A stretch of DNA of 64,000 nt from Paenibacillus sonchi (GCF_016772475.1 NZ_CP068595.1:4836001-4900000), one strand, 5' to 3'; positions 52,027 to 61,893 are shown, counted from the stretch's first letter. A program made the numbers and translations. The notes: a model not told the origin generated them from the sequence alone.

Positions 52027-53124
52027 GTGGAGGCACTGTCATTGAATGAATTTGAGCAAGGCCGTTACCTTAGCCCTCGCGGCCCGATTGGGCTGATGAG
52101 CAGGGTCTACAAGTACGTGCTGCCGGAAGTGCGGGAATGTCTCCATTTCTGGCGCCAGGATGCGGAAGGGATTCCCGATCCCGAGCTGCGGAAGCAAGCG
52201 CTTGCCAGCATTGAGACCAAAGAGTTTCACTGCCAGGGCGGCGGAATATATGCCGCCGGCAATTTGTCGATGCGGCATATACTGATTCCGCTTATTGTTG
52301 CTTATCAAACGATCAGTGATTACCTGGACAACCTATGTGACCGCAGCACTTCTCTTGATCCTGCCGATTTCAGACTGCTGCATCAATCCATGCTGGACGC
52401 TATCAATCCCAAGGCTGAGCCTGTTAATTATTACGCGCTCCGCAGTGAGCAGAACGATGGCGGATATTTGCACAGGCTTGTCCGCAAATGCCAGGAGATG
52501 ACTGCGCTGTTGCCCGGCTATGCCGCGGCGGTTGAAGAGGTTCGCGGTCTGGCCGTACTCTATACGGATTTGCAGGTTTACAAACACATCCGCCCAGAAC
52601 TCAGGGAGGCTGCCCTGAAGGAATGGTGGGAAGTGGAGGGCAAGGTTGCCCCGCATCTGCAGTGGAATGAGTTTGCGGCAGCAACGGGCTCTACCCTCGG
52701 CGTTTTTATGCTTTTTCTGGCCTCTTGCGATCCGAAGCTGAGCACATCGGCAGCGGCTTCCATCCGGGCGGCATACTTTCCGCATTTATGCGGATTGCAC
52801 ATTATGCTGGACTACCTGATTGATCAGGATGAAGACCGGGCCGGCGGTGATCTCAATTTCTGCAATTATTATGACAATAGCGATACCATGCTGAATCGGA
52901 TCGCCTCCATTGTGGAGTGGGCCCGCAGGGATGTCCGGAATCTGCCCGAGACCTCAATGCATCGCATGGTCATCGAGGGCTTGCTGGCACTATATTTATC
53001 CGATCCGAAAGTCAGCGAACAGCGGGAGGTTCGCTCTGTATCCAGACGTCTAATGAGAAGAAGTCCACTGACAAGATTGTTCTTCTTCGTGAACAGCCGC
53101 TGGATTCGCAGGCGTATGTATTAA
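52027..53124 (+). CDS. ytpB: Tetraprenyl-beta-curcumene synthase-like protein (DUF2600)
   Basis: A 365-residue helical protein of the YtpB family, which cyclises long-chain polyprenyl diphosphate into tetraprenyl-beta-curcumene, a sesquarterpene precursor. The Asp-rich motif YQTISDYLDNLCDR (about residue 98) and a second acidic site DYLIDQDEDRAGGDLNF (about residue 262) match the family. GTG 52027 follows AAGGAGACAACAAT. The product is a spore- or membrane-related terpenoid in Bacillus. No partner prenyltransferase is present in the window. Confidence 0.88.
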   Translation: MEALSLNEFEQGRYLSPRGPIGLMSRVYKYVLPEVRECLHFWRQDAEGIPDPELRKQALASIETKEFHCQGGGIYAAGNLSMRHILIPLIVAYQTISDYLDNLCDRSTSLDPADFRLLHQSMLDAINPKAEPVNYYALRSEQNDGGYLHRLVRKCQEMTALLPGYAAAVEEVRGLAVLYTDLQVYKHIRPELREAALKEWWEVEGKVAPHLQWNEFAAATGSTLGVFMLFLASCDPKLSTSAAASIRAAYFPHLCGLHIMLDYLIDQDEDRAGGDLNFCNYYDNSDTMLNRIASIVEWARRDVRNLPETSMHRMVIEGLLALYLSDPKVSEQREVRSVSRRLMRRSPLTRLFFFVNSRWIRRRMY

Positions 53125-53187
53125 AGGCTGTGGGGCATGATCTGATAAAGAACGGGCTCCGCACAATTTTAAGGAGGAACAAACAGG

Positions 53188-54159
53188 ATGGCAAACGTAA
53201 AAAAAATCGCAGTATTAACCAGTGGAGGAGATTCGCAGGGCATGAATGCGGCAGTCCGCGCAGTGGTGCGCAGTGCAATCTACTTCGGCATTGAAGTGTT
53301 CGGAATCCAGCGCGGTTACCAGGGGCTGCTCAACCGCGACATTTTTCCAATGGATCTGCGCAGTGTAGGTGATATTATCCAGCGCGGAGGCACAATTCTG
53401 CAATCTGCCCGCTGTCTTGAATTTCTGACCCCTGAAGGCCAGCAAAAGGGTGCGGATATTCTGAACGAGATGGGTATCGACGGTCTGGTGGTTTGCGGCG
53501 GTGACGGTTCTTACAAAGGAGCCAACAAGCTCAGCAAGCTGGGCATTAACACCATGGCTTTGCCGGGTACCATCGATAATGACATTTCGTTCACAGACTA
53601 TACCATTGGCTTTGATACTGCGGTAGGTGTTGTAGTTGATGCCATCAATAAGCTTCGTGATACGATGTCCTCGCATGAGCGTTCATCCATCGTTGAAGTT
53701 ATGGGCCGCCACTGCGGGGATATCGCGCTGCATGCGGGTCTTGCTTCCGGCGCCGAAACGATTCTGGTACCCGAAATGCCTTATGATCTGAATGAAGTAG
53801 CCGACCGTATGCGCGACAACTTTGCCAGAGGCAAACGCCACAGTATCGTGATTGTCGCTGAGGGTGTAGGCAAGGGCGAGGATGTGGCTCAAGCATTAAA
53901 AGACCGTCATTCCTCTCTGGATGCACGCGTTACTGTGCTGGGACATATTCAGCGCGGTGGTACGCCGACGCCTGGGGACCGCAACCTGGCCAGCCGTCTC
54001 GGCGACTTTGCTGTCCGTTCCCTGATTGAAGGCCATTCGGATAAAGCCTGCGGCATTATCAAAGGCGAGCTGACACTTACCGATATTGATCTTGTAGTGA
54101 ATACCAAAAAAGACTTCGATACTGAGCTGTACGAGCTGGCATCCCGTCTTTCCCAATAA
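53188..54159 (+). CDS. pfkA: ATP-dependent 6-phosphofructokinase
   Basis: A 323-residue glycolytic enzyme. Motifs: VLTSGGDSQGMNAAVRAVVR, the ATP site VCGGDGSYKGA, PGTIDNDISFTDYTIGFDTAV (catalytic Asp) and the allosteric/F6P residues in RGGTPTPGDR. The Gly in GGDGS indicates ATP rather than pyrophosphate. AAGGAGGAAC precedes ATG 53188. It follows ytpB by 63 bp and ends at the terminator at 54177. Confidence 0.95.
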   Translation: MANVKKIAVLTSGGDSQGMNAAVRAVVRSAIYFGIEVFGIQRGYQGLLNRDIFPMDLRSVGDIIQRGGTILQSARCLEFLTPEGQQKGADILNEMGIDGLVVCGGDGSYKGANKLSKLGINTMALPGTIDNDISFTDYTIGFDTAVGVVVDAINKLRDTMSSHERSSIVEVMGRHCGDIALHAGLASGAETILVPEMPYDLNEVADRMRDNFARGKRHSIVIVAEGVGKGEDVAQALKDRHSSLDARVTVLGHIQRGGTPTPGDRNLASRLGDFAVRSLIEGHSDKACGIIKGELTLTDIDLVVNTKKDFDTELYELASRLSQ

Positions 54160-54176
54160 CATAATAGACTTCATCC

Positions 54177-54205
54177 GGACCGTCTTAATCAGGCGGTCTT
54201 TTTTT
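54177..54205 (+). terminator. Terminator of pfkA
   Basis: GACCG (54178-54182) pairs with CGGTC (54194-54198) and is followed by a T-rich run. Confidence 0.7.
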
Positions 54206-54208
54206 GAC

Positions 54209-54254
54209 TTGACTGTATACCCCTACCGGTATATTATATACCCCATAGGGTATA
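54209..54254 (+). promoter_or_regulatory. Promoter with two CsoR/CstR-type operators
   Basis: TTGACT (54209-54214) and TATTAT (54232-54237) lie 17 bp apart. Operator 1, TATACCCCTACCGGTATA (54216-54233), fills the spacer. Operator 2, TATACCCCATAGGGTATA (54237-54254), covers the expected start. Both are imperfect or perfect palindromes of the TATACCC...GGGTATA type used by CsoR/CstR repressors. The CstR-like regulator two genes on probably binds here. Confidence 0.8.
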
Positions 54255-54272
54255 CTGAAAAGGGGGATACAG

Positions 54273-56759
54273 ATGGGTAAGAAGATTATAATCGTCGGCG
54301 GAGTAGCGGGTGGGGCTTCAGCGGCTGCACGCCTGCGGAGATTAAATGAACAAGATGAAATTATTCTGCTGGAGCGGGGGGAGCATGTCTCTTTTGCCAA
54401 TTGCGGCCTTCCTTATTATATTGGAGAAACGATCGGCTCCAGAGAGAAGCTGTTCCTGCAGACGCCCGAGGGGATACGGCAACGGTTTAATATTGATGTA
54501 AGGACTCTGACGGAGGTTACGTCTATTGACCGTGCCAGCAAGCATGTGATTGCCCGGAGTACAGCCACTGGTGAGGTCCTGCAGTTTCCATATGATATTG
54601 TGATCCTTTCTCCCGGGGCGAAGCCCATTGTACCGCAGATTCCGGGTATCACCGGTGCCCATAACCTGTTCACACTGCGGAATATCCCGGACACAGACAG
54701 AATCAAGGCTTTTGTCGATCATCAGCATCCTAAGCATGCCACGGTGATTGGAGCGGGTTTTATTGGACTGGAGATGGCGGAGAATCTAAGGGAACGTGGT
54801 GTTAAAGTGACGGTTATTGACCGGGGGGCACAAATATTGAACCCGCTTGACCCGGAAATGGCAGGACCTGTTGAAGAGCATATGCGGCTGCACGGAGTCG
54901 AGTTCAGGCTAAACGAAGGCGTAGAGGCCGTCTTGCAGGAAGGCAGGCTGCTTCAGCTTGCTTCCGGCGCAAGGGTTGCTACGGATATGATTATTCTGGC
55001 GGTCGGAGTAACACCGGAGAATGAGCTGGCCAGAAACAGCGGACTTGAACTGGGGGTCCGGGGGGCTGTGAAAGTGAATGCCTCGCTGCAGACCAGTGAT
55101 CCTGCGATATATGCAGTTGGTGACGTCATTGAGGTCAAAGACCGGGTTCAAGGTTATGAAACGATGGTGTCGCTCGCCTGGGGAGCCAACCGTCAGGGCC
55201 GTCTTGCCGCTGATCATATCAATGGCCGGCCAATTTCCTATGATGGAGCTTTGGGCACTGCTATCATCAAAACCTTTGCCCTCACTTCCGCCCTCACCGG
55301 GAATAACGAAAAAACGCTGAAATCACTCGGGGTTCCTTACGAGGCCATCCATATTCACCCGAATTCACATGCGGGCTACTATCCTGGCGCAGCGCCCATT
55401 GCTATTAAATTGCTGTTCAACCCCCACACGGGAGAGATTTACGGAGCACAGGCAGTGGGGAGTGAAGGTGCCGACAAACGGATTGATGTCATTGCCACCG
55501 CGATCCGCGGGAGGCTCAAGGCAGATGAACTCGCGGATATCGAGCTGGCCTACGCGCCTCCATATTCTTCTGCCAAAGACCCTGTAAATATGGCCGGCTA
55601 TGCGGCTTCTAATGTGATGGAAGGTATGGTGCAGAATCTTCAGTGGCATGAGGTGGATGAGTTTTCCCGGAATGGCGGGCTCATTATCGATGTACGGGAT
55701 GAGGTAGAGCGTCTCGCCGGATCTATTCCCGGGTCCATCAATATTCCACTTTCCGAATTGAGGAACCGCCTGGCAGAAATCCCCGTTGGCCAAGAGATTG
55801 CGGTATCCTGCCAAGTCGGCCTCAGAGGGTACATCGCGGCAAGAATGCTTAAACAGCACGGTTACCACGTGAAAAATGTTGACGGGGGATATAAAACCTA
55901 TGCTGTGATGAACAGAGGCACAGGGACTGCTTCACATGAAGAGGGACAGCCCGCTGAAGCGGGAATCTCTTTACTGGCAGCGGCGGCTCAAAAGGCTCCA
56001 GAACCTGCTGAACAGCGGCTGGTGCTGGATGCTTGCGGTTTGCAGTGTCCTGGCCCTATACTCAAGGTATATGAGACCGTGCAGTCCATGAAAGACGGGC
56101 AGCAGGTTGAAATTACTGCAACTGATTTCGGTTTTGCTGCAGATATCCGGCAGTGGTGCCTCAAGACGCAGAATACGCTGGAGTCTGTAGAGGTCTCAGG
56201 TGGCAAGGTTGAGGCTCTGGTACGTAAAGGGATTCAATCACCAGCGGAAGCCTCATTCACCTTGCCAATGTCAGAAGCGAGGAATGTGAAGGACGGGACG
56301 ACAATGGTTGTCTTCAGCGGTGACCTGGACAAGACGATTGCCTCTTTCATTATCGCCTCGGGTGCGGCTGCCATGGGCAAGCAGGTAACGATGTTCTTTA
56401 CCTTCTGGGGATTGAACCTGCTGCGGCGTGAGCAGGGGCCCCGGGTTGAAAAGAAGGCGCTGGATAAGCTGTTTAGTCTGATGATGCCGCAAGGAACCCG
56501 AAAGCTGCCATTGTCGAGAATGAACATGGGCGGTCTAGGGGCCAAATTCATCCGCCACACCATGAAACGCAAAAATGTGGACTCTCTGGAAGAGCTGATG
56601 CAGGGTGCAATCCATGCAGGAGTGAAGCTGATGGCCTGCACGATGAGCATGGATATCATGGGCATCAAGCAGGAGGAGCTAATAGCAGGCGTTGAATTCG
56701 GCGGTGTAGCCAGTTATTTGGGTGCTGCTGAGGATTCAGGCGTCAATCTGTTCATCTAA
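54273..56759 (+). CDS. Four-domain persulfide/CoA-disulfide reductase fusion
   Basis: An 828-residue fusion. (1) FAD/NAD CoA-disulfide reductase: KIIIVGGVAGGASAAARL, active Cys44 in SFANCGLPYYIGE, second nucleotide site TVIGAGFIGLEMAE, to about residue 445. (2) Rhodanese, about 460-550, with the Cys loop AVSCQVGLRGY. (3) TusA-like, about 585-660, with LDACGLQCPGPILKV. (4) DsrE2-like, about 670-828, ending with ACTMSMDIMGI. All four move sulfane sulfur between cysteines. The protein probably reduces persulfides or CoA persulfide during sulfide stress. It is cotranscribed with the CstR-like gene. Confidence 0.9.
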   Translation: MGKKIIIVGGVAGGASAAARLRRLNEQDEIILLERGEHVSFANCGLPYYIGETIGSREKLFLQTPEGIRQRFNIDVRTLTEVTSIDRASKHVIARSTATGEVLQFPYDIVILSPGAKPIVPQIPGITGAHNLFTLRNIPDTDRIKAFVDHQHPKHATVIGAGFIGLEMAENLRERGVKVTVIDRGAQILNPLDPEMAGPVEEHMRLHGVEFRLNEGVEAVLQEGRLLQLASGARVATDMIILAVGVTPENELARNSGLELGVRGAVKVNASLQTSDPAIYAVGDVIEVKDRVQGYETMVSLAWGANRQGRLAADHINGRPISYDGALGTAIIKTFALTSALTGNNEKTLKSLGVPYEAIHIHPNSHAGYYPGAAPIAIKLLFNPHTGEIYGAQAVGSEGADKRIDVIATAIRGRLKADELADIELAYAPPYSSAKDPVNMAGYAASNVMEGMVQNLQWHEVDEFSRNGGLIIDVRDEVERLAGSIPGSINIPLSELRNRLAEIPVGQEIAVSCQVGLRGYIAARMLKQHGYHVKNVDGGYKTYAVMNRGTGTASHEEGQPAEAGISLLAAAAQKAPEPAEQRLVLDACGLQCPGPILKVYETVQSMKDGQQVEITATDFGFAADIRQWCLKTQNTLESVEVSGGKVEALVRKGIQSPAEASFTLPMSEARNVKDGTTMVVFSGDLDKTIASFIIASGAAAMGKQVTMFFTFWGLNLLRREQGPRVEKKALDKLFSLMMPQGTRKLPLSRMNMGGLGAKFIRHTMKRKNVDSLEELMQGAIHAGVKLMACTMSMDIMGIKQEELIAGVEFGGVASYLGAAEDSGVNLFI

Positions 56760-56774
56760 AGGATGTGGATAGCA

Positions 56775-57035
56775 ATGGAGTACGATAAAGGGATCAAAAA
56801 CAGACTAAAACGCATTGAAGGACAGGTGCGGGGAGTGTTAAGCATGCTGGAGGAAGGGCAGGACTGCCGGGAAATCGTTATCCAGCTGACCGCCATAAGA
56901 ACGGCAGTAGACCGTACGGCAGGGGCCGTTATCGGAGCTAATCTGGAGCATTGTATACAGGAGGAACTTGAACAAGGGAATTCTCCGAACCAAGTCATAA
57001 AAGACGCGGTGGAGCTGCTCGTGAAGAGCCGCTAG
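56775..57035 (+). CDS. cstR: CstR-like (CsoR family) persulfide-sensing repressor
   Basis: An 86-residue all-helical regulator: MEYDKGIKNRLKRIEGQVRG, Cys in GQDCREIVIQL, Cys in ANLEHCIQEEL and VKDAVELLVKS-type end. Copper-sensing CsoR has a Cys-His-Cys triad; here the His position, four residues before the second Cys, is Asn (NLEHC). This matches CstR, which senses persulfides with two Cys. It should bind the TATACCC operators at 54216 and 54237 and so regulate itself with the upstream sulfur enzyme. ATG 56775 follows AAAGGATG. Confidence 0.87.
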   Translation: MEYDKGIKNRLKRIEGQVRGVLSMLEEGQDCREIVIQLTAIRTAVDRTAGAVIGANLEHCIQEELEQGNSPNQVIKDAVELLVKSR

Positions 57036-57070
57036 ACGACGAAAGAGCGTCTTTAGCGCCTCCTGACCAT

Positions 57071-57115
57071 AAAAAAATGACGTATAAGCGGGCAACCGTT
57101 TTACGTCATTTTTTT
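57071..57115. terminator. Bidirectional terminator
   Basis: AAAAAAATGACGTA (57071-57084) pairs with TACGTCATTTTTTT (57102-57115). Confidence 0.9.
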
Positions 57116-57248
57116 GTTGTGCGCGTGCCCGGAGGCACAAGCTTCACAAAGCCTTAACCTAATCATGGAATTGGGAAAATATACAGAAAACAAAGGGATG
57201 ATATATTTAAAAAATCACTAATAAATGACATTAAGGGGTGTTATTCAG

Positions 57249-58715
57249 ATGAGGAGTAAATCATATGCCGTCATGGCTACAGCGGTGCTTGCATTAGCTG
57301 TCGGCAGCGGAAATGCCATAGCGGATCCGCAACAAGCCGCAGGCAAAAGCAAGGTCAAGTACAGCAATAACGGACAGGCTCTGGAAGCACCGGCGGCAGA
57401 AATGAGAGCAGCGGACGGAAGCCTGTTTGTGCCGGTACGCGACATGGCTAATCTGATGGACAAGTACGTGGATTGGGATCAGTTCCGCACAAGCGTTTCT
57501 TTTACAGACAAACCCAAGTTAACCGGTAAATATAACCTGAAGGCAGCGGATTTGGCCCCGGGAATTAAGATGGGAGTAGGCTCCTCCTTGACCCATCTGC
57601 CCGGCGACCCGGCCAATATCTTCTATTCTACGGCAGACCGTGGACCGAACGGCGAGCTGAAAGTAAATGACGCTACGCGGCGGACCTTCCCGCTGTCTGA
57701 CTATACGCCTACCATTTACAAGATTGAGGCCTCCGCAGGAGAAATCAAGATTCTGGACAAAATTCCGCTGAAGGTGAACGGCATTGATCCGGTCAGCGGT
57801 ACCGCCAACATAACGGGGGTAGGAAACATCAAGGGCCGGGACGAGGCACCGTATGATGCTAAGGGCGAAAAGGAGCTCAAATATGATCCTTACGGTCTTG
57901 ATATTGAAGGATTGGCGTATAATCCCAAGGATGATACCTTCTGGATTTCTGACGAATACGGCCCGTCCATCGTTCATGTCAAGCGGGATGGCACCCTGAT
58001 TGAGCGCATCGTACCCAAGGGCTGGGGAAATAACAAAATAAGCACGCCGCTGGTGCCTGCCCGCGAGGTGCTGCCGGAGGTTTACAACAAGCTCCGCCAG
58101 AACCGCGGTGCAGAAGCGGTAGGCATTACACCTGACGGCAGCACGATGTTCATGGCGATGCAAAGCCCGTTGCGCAATCCTGACAAGAGTACAGATAACT
58201 CCCGTCAGCTGCGCATTATCAAGATTGACCTGGCCACGCTTGCTCCAACAGCAGAATACGTCTATATCACAGAGGATGCCGCCCAGTTCAAGGACCTCAA
58301 GCAGTCGGATATCGTTATCTCCGATTTGTACGCCGTCAATGACCATACACTCCTTGTTGATGAGCGGGATAAGAACGCAGGAGATAAGGCCGAGCTGAAG
58401 CGGATTTTCCAGATTGATTTATCCGGCGCTACCAATATTCTGGGCAAGTATGACCAGGCTTCAGCCGGCGGCAAGACGCTGGAGGAGATGAGCATCTCCA
58501 ATCTGAAGGCAGCGGCTATTATGCCTCCTTCCAAGCGGACGGTGCTGGATGCCGTGGCCTTCCAGTTTCCTTATGAAAAGATTGAAGGCCTGACCTTGGT
58601 GGACGGCAACACCATCGCCATTATTAATGACAACGATTTTGGTGTAGGCAGCGATTCAGCGGAGAATGGCACGAGCCTGTGGACCTTTCAGTTGCCTTAC
58701 ACTATCACACCTTAA
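57249..58715 (+). CDS. Secreted phytase-like esterase protein
   Basis: A 488-residue precursor. The signal peptide (MRSKSYAVMATAVLALAVGS, cleavage after GNAIA) is followed by a short stalk-like segment (SLFVPVRDMANLMDK) resembling copper-amine-oxidase N-terminal wall domains. The main beta-propeller region carries the phytase-like esterase signatures (PF13449): YSTADRGPNGELK, YGLDIEGLAYNPKDDTFWIS, DEYGPSIVHV, RGAEAVGITPDGS and EKIEGLTLVDGNTIAIINDN. It is exported and probably acts on phosphate esters or related substrates. ATG 57249 follows AAGGGGTG. Confidence 0.85.
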   Translation: MRSKSYAVMATAVLALAVGSGNAIADPQQAAGKSKVKYSNNGQALEAPAAEMRAADGSLFVPVRDMANLMDKYVDWDQFRTSVSFTDKPKLTGKYNLKAADLAPGIKMGVGSSLTHLPGDPANIFYSTADRGPNGELKVNDATRRTFPLSDYTPTIYKIEASAGEIKILDKIPLKVNGIDPVSGTANITGVGNIKGRDEAPYDAKGEKELKYDPYGLDIEGLAYNPKDDTFWISDEYGPSIVHVKRDGTLIERIVPKGWGNNKISTPLVPAREVLPEVYNKLRQNRGAEAVGITPDGSTMFMAMQSPLRNPDKSTDNSRQLRIIKIDLATLAPTAEYVYITEDAAQFKDLKQSDIVISDLYAVNDHTLLVDERDKNAGDKAELKRIFQIDLSGATNILGKYDQASAGGKTLEEMSISNLKAAAIMPPSKRTVLDAVAFQFPYEKIEGLTLVDGNTIAIINDNDFGVGSDSAENGTSLWTFQLPYTITP

Positions 58716-58748
58716 GTGAACCTCATGCTAACCTAATAACGATGTAAT

Positions 58749-58793
58749 AAAAGGGCGTTCCAAGCCATGAAATGGCTTTTGGAACGCCCTTTT
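58749..58793. terminator. Bidirectional terminator
   Basis: AAAAGGGCGTTCC and GGAACGCCCTTTT frame an inner CCAT/ATGG stem. Confidence 0.92.
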
Positions 58794-58891
58794 GTTTTTC
58801 TTGGCGCAACCTGAGCGCAGTTCCTTTCACTCTGGAGCAGGGATCATGCGGATGCCTGCTGAGGCTTCTGGAGGCTTAAGCTGCCGGTATT

Positions 58892-60256
58892 CTAGGCAGT
58901 ATCCGGTTTGTTGTGCGCATATCGCCGCTGCACTTTGACCAGGCGGGACAGCAGCAGAATAGCCCCGATGGCCAGACCTGTGATGAGGCCGACCCAGTAG
59001 CCATATGCCGCTAGACTGGTGTAAGTAGCCAGCACATATCCGGTGGGAAGGCCGATTATCCAGTAGGCGAGAAAACAGATGATGAATGCCGGATTTACAT
59101 CCTTGTAGCCCCGCAGGACGCCCTGTGTGGGGGTGGCGATGGCATCGGAAATCTGAAAGAATATAGCGTAGATCAGAAAGTGCCGGATAAGTGAAATGAC
59201 CTCAGGCTCATTGGAGTAGAGGCCGGCAACATGGCTGCCTGCGAACAGCAGTACAAGAGCTGTAGCGAGTGAGAGGACAGCCGCTGTTCCAATGCCCATG
59301 ATCCCATATTGCCGCGCATCCTTCAGCCGGCCGGCCCCGTTCTCGAAGCCGACCAGAATCGTCAGGCTCATACAAATGCTTAGCGGAATCATATACAGGG
59401 TAGAAGCGAAATTAATGGCCGCTTGATGGGCTGCAATGGTTATTGTATCGAACCGGCTCATGAGAAGTGTCACGGCTGAAAAAACCGCCGTTTCAAAGAA
59501 GATGGAGAAGCCGATCGGTACGCCGATTTTTAGCAGTTCCTTGAAGCTGCGCAGAGACATAAAGTGAAAGCTGCGGAACAGCCGGAGGCTCCGGAAAGGC
59601 TCGGAGCGGTAGACAAACATCAGAGAGATGCCGAAGATCACCCAATACGTAATCGCTGATGCCACTCCCGCACCAACACCGCCAAGGCGGGGGAAGCCGA
59701 ATTTACCAAAGATCAGCAGATAGTTGAGCCCTACATTGACTGGCAGGGCTATCAGTGTAATGAACATCGAAATCCGTGTTTGACCGAGAGCGTCAATACA
59801 ACTGCGGATAACCGTATAGCCAAAGAGCGGAATGATCCCGACTGAGATCGCACACAGGAAACGAAAGGCGATATCGTGAACCTGCGGCTCCAGATTCATG
59901 AAATGAAGCACCGGTGAGAGCGCGAAAGTTCCAGCTGCCAGAACAAGCAGCGACACAAGCAGAGACAGCCATATGCCTTGAGTGACCTGGTATGCTACGT
60001 CGCTTTCCTTTCTACTTCCCATCAAATGTGACACTAAGGGGGTGATCCCCATCAATATCCCGCTGAGTCCGGTTTGAATCGGAATCCACAGGCTGGTTCC
60101 AATGGCTACTCCGGCCAGATCGTCCGTACCGAATTTGCCGGACATATTCGTGTCGAAGAAAGTTATAGCTGACAGGGCAATTTGTGTAATGAGGATGGGA
60201 AATAAAATATACAGGAATTGTCTTGCTTTTTGTTTCATTGAAGTAGTAGGTATCAT
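58892..60256 (-). CDS. MATE family efflux transporter
   Basis: A 454-residue carrier with about twelve spans in two MatE halves. Typical segments are ALSAITFFDTNMSGKFGTDD at the start, GVAIGTSLWIPIQTGLSGI, the inter-half VGLNYLLIFGKFGFPRLGG and ILVGFENGAGRL. It belongs to the NorM-like branch (Na+ or H+ antiport) and exports cationic drugs. ATG 60256 has GAGG about ten bases ahead. Confidence 0.9.
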   Translation of the reverse strand: MIPTTSMKQKARQFLYILFPILITQIALSAITFFDTNMSGKFGTDDLAGVAIGTSLWIPIQTGLSGILMGITPLVSHLMGSRKESDVAYQVTQGIWLSLLVSLLVLAAGTFALSPVLHFMNLEPQVHDIAFRFLCAISVGIIPLFGYTVIRSCIDALGQTRISMFITLIALPVNVGLNYLLIFGKFGFPRLGGVGAGVASAITYWVIFGISLMFVYRSEPFRSLRLFRSFHFMSLRSFKELLKIGVPIGFSIFFETAVFSAVTLLMSRFDTITIAAHQAAINFASTLYMIPLSICMSLTILVGFENGAGRLKDARQYGIMGIGTAAVLSLATALVLLFAGSHVAGLYSNEPEVISLIRHFLIYAIFFQISDAIATPTQGVLRGYKDVNPAFIICFLAYWIIGLPTGYVLATYTSLAAYGYWVGLITGLAIGAILLLSRLVKVQRRYAHNKPDTA

Positions 60257-60319
60257 TATATTTAAGCCTCATTGTTCTTAATTCTTATTGTAGATCCAGG
60301 GTTAGTTCTCCAGTAAAAG

Positions 60320-60338
60320 GACCCCACAAAGTGGGGTC
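60320..60338 (-). terminator. Terminator of the minus-strand glycoside hydrolase gene
   Basis: GACCCCAC (60320-60327) pairs with GTGGGGTC (60331-60338) around AAA. On the minus strand it is followed by CTTTT. Confidence 0.75.
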
Positions 60339-60393
60339 TTCAATGCTGCGTATATTAAAATAGGAATCTGATGATTGCAGGAAGCTTAATTGC

Positions 60394-61656
60394 TTACTTA
60401 CCGTAATCCACGCCAGCCGTGTAGCGGTTGTTGGCATTCCAGAGCAGGAATTCGTCGACGTTCTTTTCTTTGAGGGCACGGATTTGGTCTTCGACCTGCT
60501 GCTTGCCGTATTTGACATAATGTCCGCTTCCAAGCCAGCTTGCGGTGAAGTCTTGAATCCAGGGCCGGATGATCGGCTTGTAGCTGCCCAGGGGATCGAG
60601 CTTCTTATGAGTATCAACCATAGAGCCTTTGATGGTGGCATACGGGTTCTTATCGGGATCTTTTACATCAAACCATCCGGTGGAGTAATGGCTTGGATAG
60701 ACCATAGGGCTGATGACATCCACGTTCTTCGATATTTTTACAAAGTCCTGGCCGATTCCTTCAGCAGCAGGCACCGAGGCGGCATACCCGAAAATATCCA
60801 CCGACACGCGGACACCGAGCGGCCCGAGCTCTGATCTGGCGTATTTGACAAAATCGGAAATAATCTCGACACGCGGCCGCTCGCTTTTGGTATATTTGAG
60901 CGTTTCCGCACGTTTTTCGAAGCCTTCGGGGAAGCGCACATAATCGAACTGGATTTCTTTGAAGCCCAGCTTCACAGCCTCTTTGGCAATGTCCACATTG
61001 TATTTCCAGACATCCTGGTTATAAGGATTAACGAAGCTGTCCCCGCCTTTGTTCGTCCAGACAGAGCCATTGGCATTTACAAAGGAAAGCTCCGGTTTTT
61101 TCTTGGCAAGCACAGAATCTTTGAACACAACAATCCGCGCAATCGGATATACGTCATGTTTTTTCAAGCGGGCCATTAATTGGTTGATGTCCCCGATGAA
61201 CGGCTGCGGATGGCCCAGCTTCTGAAGTTCGGGGTTATCCGTTTTATATGTGATGTATCCGGCATCGTCCTTAATGTCAATAACCATTGAGTTCAGCTCG
61301 GTTTTGTCGAGCAGGTCCAGCAGAGTCGTCATCCGGGAACCGCCGGCACTGTAAGCTGTTACGTAAACACCCTTAATCTTGGGGGCATCCGGCTGGGGAT
61401 CTGTATGAATAGCAGTGTCTGCTGCTCCGGCAGTCGTGCCCGGTGAAGCCTCTGTCCCAGGCGATGCGCCTGGAGAAGGTGTTGCGGCATTGCCGCCCGC
61501 AGTGTTCTGTGATGCGCCAGGATTTGCGGAGTGCTGTGCGGTGATGGTTGGATTCATGGCAGACTGCAGTGCTGCGGCCACATCGGCTTCATGTGCAGGA
61601 TGCTGAACGCCGACGCCTCCCAGAGCCATCATCAGTAGAGCCCAGGTGATGTTCAT
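60394..61656 (-). CDS. Putative glycoside hydrolase (DUF4015)
   Basis: A 420-residue protein. The N-terminal signal-like segment (MNITWALLMMALGGVGV) is followed by a Ser/Pro/Ala/Thr-rich linker to about residue 90. A TIM-barrel domain of PF13200 comes next: KGVYVTAYSAGGSRM, NSMVIDIKDDAGYITY, IQFDYVRFPEG (catalytic-type Asp), VDIFGYA and PMVYPSHYSTGWF, ending LLWNANNRYTAGVDY. It probably acts on extracellular or wall polysaccharide. ATG 61656 follows GGGAGAG. Confidence 0.85.
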   Translation of the reverse strand: MNITWALLMMALGGVGVQHPAHEADVAAALQSAMNPTITAQHSANPGASQNTAGGNAATPSPGASPGTEASPGTTAGAADTAIHTDPQPDAPKIKGVYVTAYSAGGSRMTTLLDLLDKTELNSMVIDIKDDAGYITYKTDNPELQKLGHPQPFIGDINQLMARLKKHDVYPIARIVVFKDSVLAKKKPELSFVNANGSVWTNKGGDSFVNPYNQDVWKYNVDIAKEAVKLGFKEIQFDYVRFPEGFEKRAETLKYTKSERPRVEIISDFVKYARSELGPLGVRVSVDIFGYAASVPAAEGIGQDFVKISKNVDVISPMVYPSHYSTGWFDVKDPDKNPYATIKGSMVDTHKKLDPLGSYKPIIRPWIQDFTASWLGSGHYVKYGKQQVEDQIRALKEKNVDEFLLWNANNRYTAGVDYGK

Positions 61657-61893
61657 TTGTTTATTCTCTCCCTTTATGTACATTCCCTTAAAGTATAAAG
61701 GAACGGCGGCGGCCAAAAAGAACAGACTTGTAACAATCCCCGTAATTTTGGTCGTATAATAACCGCTCTTGTTGTTTATAAACGGGATGCACCGATTCTA
61801 AACGCTGTACTTAAAAAGTAAATGCCGCCCGGGTCCGGCACGTGGCCGAATCCAAAGCGGCAGCTATCCAAAACTGATTTCCAAGCGGCTTGC

